A DNA stretch of 64,000 nucleotides, taken from the NCBI RefSeq assembly GCF_031082405.1, contig NZ_JAVHJU010000015.1, positions 186,001 to 250,000 on the forward strand, written 5' to 3'. Within the stretch, counting starts at the first letter, position 1, and every line of letters begins with the position of its first letter. Of the stretch, positions 23,548 through 31,100 are shown piece by piece. This stretch comes from Amycolatopsis sp. A133 (GTDB lineage: Bacteria; Actinomycetota; Actinomycetes; Mycobacteriales; Pseudonocardiaceae). Both the position numbers and the translations under genes were made by a program. Under the pieces are notes generated by a model. It made no database searches and was not told the origin of the DNA. It worked only from the letters and a program-made list of their open reading frames with translations.

Positions 23548-26157
23548 GTGACAAACCTGGACCCGGTCTCCGTCATCGAGAGGGTCCGTGCGCTGCAGAA
23601 GGCTGCTACGGACGCATCCTGCCTCGGGCGTTATCGAGAAGGTGTCCGGCTGCTCAAGCGCGGGAAGAGCCTGCTCGAAACCGTCCGGCCGTCGACCGAG
23701 CGGCAGCGCACCGACTGGCTGGTCACCCGGATCCGCCTGGCGAGCACCCTCACGGCGATGTCGTCGGAGATCAGCGGCGACCTCGAGGCCGGCTTGGCCG
23801 GGTTGAACGAGGTGCGGCGGCTGATCGAGGACGTGCCCGATCCGATGCTGCAGGCCGAACTCAACGGCTCCTTGAACTACAACTACGCGGCGAGGCTGAT
23901 GAGCGTCGGCCGCAACGAAGACAGCTTGGTGTCCTTCGACATCTCGGTGGAGCACCAGGAGTACCGGCTGGCCCACGGCCCGGAGCCGGAGTCTCGCATG
24001 GGCGGCTTCGTGCAGACTCTTTCGTCGAGGGCGTGGGTGCAGGTGCGGCTCGGCAACGTCACCGCAGCGCACGACGATCTCGCCCGCGCGCTCGAGCTCG
24101 CGGAAAAGTACGAACTCCGGTCGGTGGCCGCCGACGTCCGGCGGACGATGGGCATGCTCGCCCTGCGCGTCCGGGATGTGCCGGAAGCTCTCCGGTTCTA
24201 CGACGAGGCCGAACGCACCTACCGGGCGCTGGAGATGGACGTGCCCGCCGCTCTGCGGTTCGAGCAGGCCGAGGCGCTGCTGGCGGCCGGCTTGGCCGAC
24301 GAAGCCGCCTCGCACCTCGATGACGTGCTTCCCGTCCTCATCGAGGAGCAGAGCATCAGCAAGGAGCTCGCGCGGGCCGAGCTGTACCGCGCGTCCGCCG
24401 CGCTGCTGGCCGATGACCTCGAGCCCGCGCGCCAGATGGCGGACTCGGCCCGCCGCCGCATGCTGCGGGTCGGTTGCCGGACCTGCGTGGCCAACGCCAC
24501 GATCATCGGGCTGCACGCCGATACCCGGGACGCCCTGCGGTCGGGTGAAGTACCGGTTGCGTTGCCCACCCGGGCCTTGCGCACCGCGGAGAAGATGCAG
24601 CTGCCCCGCCTGACCGAACAGGCCGCCACCGCCCGCATGCTCGCCGTGCGGCTGGACATCCGCCGCGGGAACCTCAAGCGCGCCGCCGAAACCCTCCGGA
24701 AGGTGCCTCGCCCCGGGCAGCTCACCCCCATCGACTACCGGATGCTGCGCCGGCTTTGCCGGGCCGAGCTCGCCGTGGCCCGGGGGGACCGGGCCAGGGC
24801 GCTCACCGAGATCCGGTCCGGGCTCACCGAGCTGGACGCCGTCCGGGATCGGATGGGTGGGCTGGACCTCGTCTCCGGGACCGCCCTGCACGGCCAGGAG
24901 CTCGCCGATCTCGCCGTCAAGCTCGTGCTCGACCGCCACGATGCCCGGCGGCTGTTCGTCTGGCTCGAACGGACCCGCGCCCAGACCTACCGCTACGAAC
25001 CGCTCTCCGCCGGGACCGATCCCGCGCTCGCCGCGCGCGTGGCCGAGGTGCGGGGGCTCGGGCAGGCCATCCAGGAGGCCCAGCACGACGGGCACCCCAT
25101 CGCCGGCCTGCGGGCGAAGTACAACGAACGGCTGCGGGAGGCCCAGCGGCTCGGCTGGCACACCGGGCGGTGGGGCCGGCCGCGGCCCGTTGCGGGGCTC
25201 GGCGAGGTCGTCGCGCGGCTCGGTGAGCGGGCCTTGGTCAGCTTCGCCGCTTCCGGGGACGAGCTCGTCGCCGTCGTCGTCGCCGGGGGTGAGTGCCGGC
25301 TCGTGCGGCTCGGGTCCGCCGGTGCCGCCGCCGAGTCGGCGCGCGTGCTGAACGTCGACCTCGACGCCCTCGCGCCGGACAACCTGCCCGAGCGGCTCGC
25401 CGAGGTTGTCATGGCTTCGGCGCGCAAGCAGGCCGACAAGCTCGACGTCCAGCTCATCCAGCCCTTGGCCGGCCTCATCGGCGACCGCGAGCTGGTCATC
25501 GTGCCGACCGGGCCGCTCTACGCCGTGCCGTGGGGCGTGCTGCCGGGCTTGCGGGGGCGGCCGACCGTCGTCGCGCCGTCGGCGACCGCCTGGCTCGCCG
25601 CCGAGCTGACGAAGTCCTCGCGCGCCCGCAGGATCGTGCTGGTCCGCGGGCCCGGGCTGGCCGGCGCCCGTGGTGAGCTCGAGAAGCTGACCACGCACTA
25701 CCGCACCGCGACGACGATGACCGGCGCCAAGGCCACCGTGAAGTCCGTGCTGCGCGCGATGGACGGCGCGAAGCTCGCGCACTTCGCCGCGCACGGTGCC
25801 CACGAGCCGGAGAACGCCCTGTTCTCCCGGCTCGAACTCGCCGACGGTGCTCTCTTCGGCCACGAGATGGCCGGGCTGCGGCAGCCGCCGCGGCAGGTGG
25901 TGTTCGCCGCGTGCGAACTCGCGATGAACCGGATCCGGCCGGGCGACGAGGCGCTCGGCTTCGCCAGCGCCCTGCTGGCCAGCGGTTCCCGGACGGTGAT
26001 CGCGCCGCTGTCGCGTGTCGGCGACCTCGCCTCGGCGGCCGCGATGGACGACTACTACCGCGCGCTGGCCGTCCGGGAAAGCCCGGCGCTGGCGCTGGCC
26101 GACGCGATCGCCGTCGACCCGTTCCGCCGCCCGTTCGTCTGCCTCGGCGCCGGTTAG
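23548..26157 (+). CDS. TPR-repeat CHAT-domain (caspase-like) protease
   Basis: An 869-residue protein from GTG 23548, seven bases after GGAG (GTG 23542 is possible). Residues about 10-450 are helical TPR-like repeats (AARLMSVGRNEDSLVSFDIS, AAHDDLARALELAEKYELRS, VPEALRFYDEAERTYRAL). The C-terminal 250 residues are a CHAT domain: ELVIVPTGPLYAVPWGVLPG, then HFAAHGAHE with catalytic His749 and QVVFAACELA with catalytic Cys789, then ALGFASALLASGSRTVIA. The dyad is intact, so an active cysteine protease is expected. TPR-CHAT proteins such as Csx29 are known to cut partner proteins in immunity. The upstream peptide is the obvious partner candidate. Confidence 0.92.
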   Translation: MTNLDPVSVIERVRALQKAATDASCLGRYREGVRLLKRGKSLLETVRPSTERQRTDWLVTRIRLASTLTAMSSEISGDLEAGLAGLNEVRRLIEDVPDPMLQAELNGSLNYNYAARLMSVGRNEDSLVSFDISVEHQEYRLAHGPEPESRMGGFVQTLSSRAWVQVRLGNVTAAHDDLARALELAEKYELRSVAADVRRTMGMLALRVRDVPEALRFYDEAERTYRALEMDVPAALRFEQAEALLAAGLADEAASHLDDVLPVLIEEQSISKELARAELYRASAALLADDLEPARQMADSARRRMLRVGCRTCVANATIIGLHADTRDALRSGEVPVALPTRALRTAEKMQLPRLTEQAATARMLAVRLDIRRGNLKRAAETLRKVPRPGQLTPIDYRMLRRLCRAELAVARGDRARALTEIRSGLTELDAVRDRMGGLDLVSGTALHGQELADLAVKLVLDRHDARRLFVWLERTRAQTYRYEPLSAGTDPALAARVAEVRGLGQAIQEAQHDGHPIAGLRAKYNERLREAQRLGWHTGRWGRPRPVAGLGEVVARLGERALVSFAASGDELVAVVVAGGECRLVRLGSAGAAAESARVLNVDLDALAPDNLPERLAEVVMASARKQADKLDVQLIQPLAGLIGDRELVIVPTGPLYAVPWGVLPGLRGRPTVVAPSATAWLAAELTKSSRARRIVLVRGPGLAGARGELEKLTTHYRTATTMTGAKATVKSVLRAMDGAKLAHFAAHGAHEPENALFSRLELADGALFGHEMAGLRQPPRQVVFAACELAMNRIRPGDEALGFASALLASGSRTVIAPLSRVGDLASAAAMDDYYRALAVRESPALALADAIAVDPFRRPFVCLGAG

Positions 26158-27119
26158 GGCAGCTGCGCGGGCGGTGACCACACCAGCCGCGGGTCGGTCT
26201 GGACAAAACTGCCGAGCAGCTGGTCGATCCGGGTCAGCACGTCGAAATCGAGCCGGACGCCGGTGGCTTTGGCGTTCTCGGTGACCTGCTCCGGTGTGCT
26301 CGCCCCGGTCACCGTCGACGCGACCGTCTCGTGCTGCAACGTCCAGGCCAGCGCGAGCTGGGCCATCGTGAGGCCGGCGTCGTCCGCGACGCCGCGCAGC
26401 AGCTCCACCCGCTCCAGCAGTTCCGGCATGAGCAACGGCCGGGCGTGCGGCTGCTCGGCCGCCCGGGAGCCCGCCGGAATCCGGCCGTCGTGGTACTTGC
26501 CGGTCAGCACGCCCTGGGCGAGCGGTACCGAAGCGAACTGCCCGACGCCCATCCGCGCGCCCACCGGCATCACCTGGGCCTCGGGCACCCGCCACAGCAT
26601 CGAGTAGTGCGGCTGGTTGGCGATCAGCGGCACGTCGTACCGCGAAGCGGCCTCGTGGGCCTGCAGCAGCTGCTCGGCCGTCCACTCCGACGTGCCGACG
26701 TACCGGACCTTGCCCTGCCGCACCAGGTCCGAGAGCGCGAGGAACGTCTCCGCGACGGGCGTCCGGTAGTCGAAGCGCAGCAGCTGGTAGACGTCGACGT
26801 AGTCGGTGCGCAGCCGGCGCAGCGAGCCTTCCAGCGACGCGATCACGCGCTTGCGGCTCAGACCCGCGTCGTTCGGTCCGGGGCCTTCCGGCCAGAACAC
26901 GCCGGTGCACAGCACCAGGTCATCGCGGCGCACACCGGCGAAGGCCGCTCCGAAAGCGGTCTCCGCCGCGCCGCCGTCCCAGGCCGCCGCGGTGTGGAAC
27001 GTCGTGACGCCGGCGTCCAGCGCCGCGGCGACGCAGCCGGGCGAGCTGTGCGTCAGCCAGTTGCCGTAGGCGAGCTCGCTGACGGCGAGCCCGCTCGTGC
27101 CGACCCTGCGGTACTCCAC
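26154..27119 (-). CDS. Aldo-keto reductase-fold protein lacking the catalytic tetrad
   Basis: The 321-residue protein is clearly of the AKR fold and the Kv-channel-beta-like subgroup (MEYRRVGTSGLAVSELAYGNW, RTDYVDVYQLL, LVRQGKVRYVGTSEWTAEQL, GASTPEQVTENA). All four catalytic residues are replaced: the FDTA Asp is His42, the Tyr is Trp47, the TK Lys is Gly73 (LCTGVFWP) and the QxHR His is Leu114 (YQLLRFD). NADP-binding text near the C-terminus is retained. It should therefore bind cofactor but not reduce carbonyls, perhaps acting as a redox sensor. GTG 27119 follows the SDR stop by 1 base with GGAGG upstream. Confidence 0.88.
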   Translation of the reverse strand: MEYRRVGTSGLAVSELAYGNWLTHSSPGCVAAALDAGVTTFHTAAAWDGGAAETAFGAAFAGVRRDDLVLCTGVFWPEGPGPNDAGLSRKRVIASLEGSLRRLRTDYVDVYQLLRFDYRTPVAETFLALSDLVRQGKVRYVGTSEWTAEQLLQAHEAASRYDVPLIANQPHYSMLWRVPEAQVMPVGARMGVGQFASVPLAQGVLTGKYHDGRIPAGSRAAEQPHARPLLMPELLERVELLRGVADDAGLTMAQLALAWTLQHETVASTVTGASTPEQVTENAKATGVRLDFDVLTRIDQLLGSFVQTDPRLVWSPPAQLP

Positions 27120-27120
27120 T

Positions 27121-27909
27121 TCAGCCTCCTTGGACAGCCATCTCGTCGATCCACGCGTCGACCGCGCCCGCCTTGCGGGCGAAGGACTCCCGCACCGATT
27201 CGTGCGGCAGGATCAGGAATTCTTCGTTGCCGAGCCCGCGAACGACCGCTTCGGCGACGTCTTCGGGGTCGAGCAGCGGGGCCGCCGCGGCGATGGCCAG
27301 CGCGGCCGGGTGGCCGGCGGCGATGCCGGGTTCGAGCAGCGCCGTCCGGACGCCGAGCGGGCACAGCGCGCTGACCCGCACCCCGCGTGGCCGGTAGGTG
27401 ATCGCCAGCCATTCGGCGAGCCCGACGGCCGCGTGCTTGGTGACCGAGTACGGCGCGTCGCCGGGGATGCCGAGCAGGCCGGCGCCCGACGCGGTGATCA
27501 GCAGGTAGCCCTCGCCGCGGGCCAGCATCGTGGGCAGCACGGCCTGCGCGGCGTGGACGTGCTGCATGACGTTGATCTCCCACGACTTCTGCCACTGTTC
27601 GTCGGCCGCGTGCACGCCGGTGCCGAACGCCGCGCCCGCGTTGGCGCAGAACACGTCGACCGGGCCGAACTCGGCGCGGGCCGTCGCGACCAGGCCCTTG
27701 AGGTCCTTTTTGGACGTCGCGTCGGCGGCCACCGCGACGGCCCGGCCGCCCGCGGCGGTGATCTCGTCCGCCACCCGGGTGGCGCCCGCGGCGTCCACGT
27801 CGGACACGACCACCCCGGCCGCCCCCTCCGCGGCGAAGCGGCGGGCCATCGCGGCCCCGATTCCGTGTGCCGCGCCGGTCAGCGCGACCACGCGTCCAGT
27901 CAGTTCCAC
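27121..27909 (-). CDS. Short-chain dehydrogenase/reductase
   Basis: A 262-residue classical SDR. The TGAAHGIG glycine motif binds the dinucleotide, CANAG is the structural NNAG equivalent, and Ser (ITASGAG) with YSVTK supplies the catalytic Ser-Tyr-Lys. VVSDVD after the second strand suggests NAD(H) preference. GTG is the start, with TTGGAG upstream. It is followed at 1 base by the AKR-like pseudoenzyme on the same strand, so a functional link between the two is likely. The substrate is unknown. Confidence 0.92.
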   Translation of the reverse strand: MELTGRVVALTGAAHGIGAAMARRFAAEGAAGVVVSDVDAAGATRVADEITAAGGRAVAVAADATSKKDLKGLVATARAEFGPVDVFCANAGAAFGTGVHAADEQWQKSWEINVMQHVHAAQAVLPTMLARGEGYLLITASGAGLLGIPGDAPYSVTKHAAVGLAEWLAITYRPRGVRVSALCPLGVRTALLEPGIAAGHPAALAIAAAAPLLDPEDVAEAVVRGLGNEEFLILPHESVRESFARKAGAVDAWIDEMAVQGG

Positions 27910-27949
27910 GCAAGCTCCAATATTTCAGATTCCCATTGTCACGTGCGTG

Positions 27950-27967
27950 CGGGAAATGTATTTCCCG
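27950..27967. promoter_or_regulatory. Inverted repeat between the SDR operon and the lipid-synthase cluster
   Basis: CGGGAAA (27950-27956) and TTTCCCG (27961-27967) flank TGTA. This lies 41 bases upstream of the divergent SDR start, in an A/T-richer 204-base region shared with the megasynthase promoter. A further dyad (AGCACG...CGTGCT) lies near 28037-28062. Either could be an operator. Confidence 0.4.
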
Positions 27968-28113
27968 GTTGCGACGTGGATGATAAAAGTGCTGGTCAGA
28001 GCCATGATCGTGCCTTGTTCCACGGTTTTGCACTTTAGCACGAGTATTGCGTTAACCGTGCTGTGTGCGTTATTCCTGAAGATCGCAACACCCCGCGTAC
28101 AGGAGGTCCGCCG

Positions 28114-31100
28114 ATGGCCGAGCTCGTCCCGCCGTCGCACGTTCGACGGCTGCGGTGCCTGGGTATCGGCGATCCGGACGTGGTCGCCGCGGTCGCCCGC
28201 GCCGGCGGCCTCGGCGTGCTCGACGGCGCCGATCCGGGCGACCTGCGGCTGGTCGCGGCCCGGGTCCGCGTGCCGTACGCGGTGCGCACCGACGGCCCGC
28301 TGCCCGCGGGTGCGGCCTTCGCTGTCCGCACGAAAGCGCCCTGGACCGGGGCGCTCGCCGAAGTCGCGGACGCCGCCACCGCCGCCGACGCCGTCCGCGG
28401 CGGCGCGGTGGGACTCGTCGCCCGCGGTGGCGAGCTGAGTGATTTCGTGCTGCTGCAACAGCTGCTGAACAGCTTCGACGTTCCGGTGTGGGGCACGGTC
28501 GCCGGGCCGCGGACGGCGGTCGGTGCGCTGGCCGGAGGGGCGGCGGGAGTCGTCGTCGAGTCCACAGTGGACGTGCGGCGGATCATCGGCGCGAAGGTGC
28601 CCGCGGCCGGGCTGGGCTCGCGCCTGTGCGAGACGCTCGGCAGCGCCCTGCCGGTCGTCCAGGGCCCGATGACGCGGGTGAGCGACCAGCCGGGCTTCGC
28701 GGCCGCGGTCGCCGACGCGGGCGGGTTCCCGTTCGTCGCGGTGGCCACGGCGAACGGCGCGCGCACCGCCGAGCTGCTCGCCCGGACCGCCGAGCGCCTC
28801 GGCGACCGGCCGTGGGGCGCGGGCATCCTCGGTTTTGTGCCCGACGACCTGCGCGTCGCCCAGCTCGCCGCGATCCGCCGAGCGCGGCCGCGGTGCGTGC
28901 TGGTCGCGGGCGGAAAACCGGGGCAGGCCAAGGCGTTGGAGGCCGAAGGGATCGCGACGTTCCTGCACGTCCCTTCGCCGGTCCTGCTCCGCCAGTACCT
29001 CGACGCCGGGGTCCGCCGGTTCGTCTTCGAGGGCGCCGAGTGCGGCGGGCACGTCGGACCACGGCCGAGTTTCGAGCTGTGGGAGGAACAACTGACCGTC
29101 CTCGGCGCCGCGAAGGACGTCGAGGTGCTCTTCGCGGGCGGGATCCACGACGCCCGCTCGGCCGCCATGGTCGCCGCGATGGCGGAGCCGCTCGACGCCG
29201 CCGGCGTCCTGATGGGCACCGCGTACCTCTTCACCGAAGAGGCCGTGGCGCACGGCGCGATCACCGGGCTGTTCCAGGAACGCGCGCTCGCCGCGGACGC
29301 CACGGTGACCCTGGAGACCGCGCCGGGGCACCGCACGAGGTGCCTGCCCAGCCCGTACACGGCGGAGTTCGAGCAGGTCAAAGCCGGTCTGGCCGAGACG
29401 CCCGAGTCGTGGCAGCGGCTGGAAGAGCTGAACACCGGACGGCTGCGCGTCGCGAGCAAGGGCGTCCGCCGCGACGGCGGGGCGCTCGACGCGGCCACCC
29501 AGCTGGCCGAGGGGATGTTCATGGCGGGCCAGGTCGCCGTCCTGCGGGACCGCCGGACGACGATCGCCGAGCTGCACCGCGAGGTCACCGCCGGGACGAC
29601 CTTCGCCCGCGAAGAAGAACCGGCACCGGCCACGGACTCGGGCGACGTCGCGATCATCGGCATGGCCTGCACGTTCCCGGGGGCGCGCGACCTCGACGCC
29701 TTCTGGTCGAACGTCCTCCGCGGGGCCGACGCCGTCACCGAAGTCCCCCGCGACCGCTGGGACCCGGACGTCTACTTCGGACAGTCGGCGTCGAAGTGGG
29801 GCGGGTTCCTGCCGGCGCTGGACGTCGATCCGCTGGAATTCGGCATCCCGCCGTCCGCGATGGGCAGCATCGACCCGGCGCAGCTGGTGTCGCTGGAGAC
29901 CGCGCGCCGCGCGCTGGCCGACGCCGGGTACGCGAACCGGGACTTCGACCGCGAGCACACGAGCGTCGTGTTCGGCGCGGAGGCGGGCGGCGACCTGGCG
30001 AACGCGGGCACGGTGCGTTCCCTGCTGGACGGCTACTTCGACGAAGTGCCGCCCGAGCTGCTCGCCCAGCTGCCCGAACCGACCGAGGACACCTTCCCGG
30101 GCACCCTCGCCAACGTCATCTCCGGGCGGATCGCCAACCGGCTCGACCTCGGTGGCGCGAACTACACGGTGGACGCCGCGTGCGGCTCGTCGCTGGCGGC
30201 GCTCGACCTCGCCGCGAAGGAGCTGCGGGCCGGGACGAGCTCGCTGGTCCTGTGCGGCGCGGTCGACCTGCACAACGGCATCCACGACTACCTGATGTTC
30301 ACGTCGGCGGGGGCGCTGTCGCCGACGGGCCGTTGCCGCCCGTTCGACGCGGCGGCGGACGGCATCGCGCTCGGCGAGGGCGTCGCGTGCCTGGTGCTCA
30401 AGCGCCTGGCCGACGCCGAACGCGACGGCGACCGGATCTACGCGGTGGTCAAGGGAGTCGGCGCGGCCAGCGACGGCAAGGCGCTCGGCCTGACCGCGCC
30501 CCGCCCGGAGGGGCAGCGCCGTGCGCTGGAGCGGGCCTACCGGGACGCGGGGGTGTCCCCGGTGGACGTGGGACTGGTCGAGGCGCACGGAACCGGAACG
30601 GTGCTCGGCGACGCAACGGAACTGCGGACGCTGACGGGCTTCTTCACCGAGGCGGGCGCCGGGCCGGGATCGTGCGCGCTGGGTTCGGTGAAGAGCCAGA
30701 TCGGCCACACGAAGTGCGCGGCGGGCTTGGCGGGGCTGATCAAGGCGGCGCTGGCGCTGTGGCACGAGGTGGTCCCGCCGACGCTGCAGCTGACCACCCC
30801 GAACGCCGAGTGGAACGCGGCGGCCAGCCCCTTCACGTTCACGACGACGGCCCGGCCGTGGGCCGACCCGGCCCGGCTGGCGGGGGTGAGCGCATTCGGC
30901 TTCGGCGGGACGAACTTCCACGCGGTACTGGGAGCCGGCCCGGTGGCCCCCGACCGCCGCCACGGCTTGCGCGACTGGGCCCCGGAAGCGGAGGAGGTTC
31001 TGGGCAAGATCCGGCGTAGCGATGCGACTCCCGGCAAGGTCGCCTTCCTCTTCCCCGGTCAGGGGAGCCAGCGCACCGGCATGCTCGCCGAGCTCTTCGT

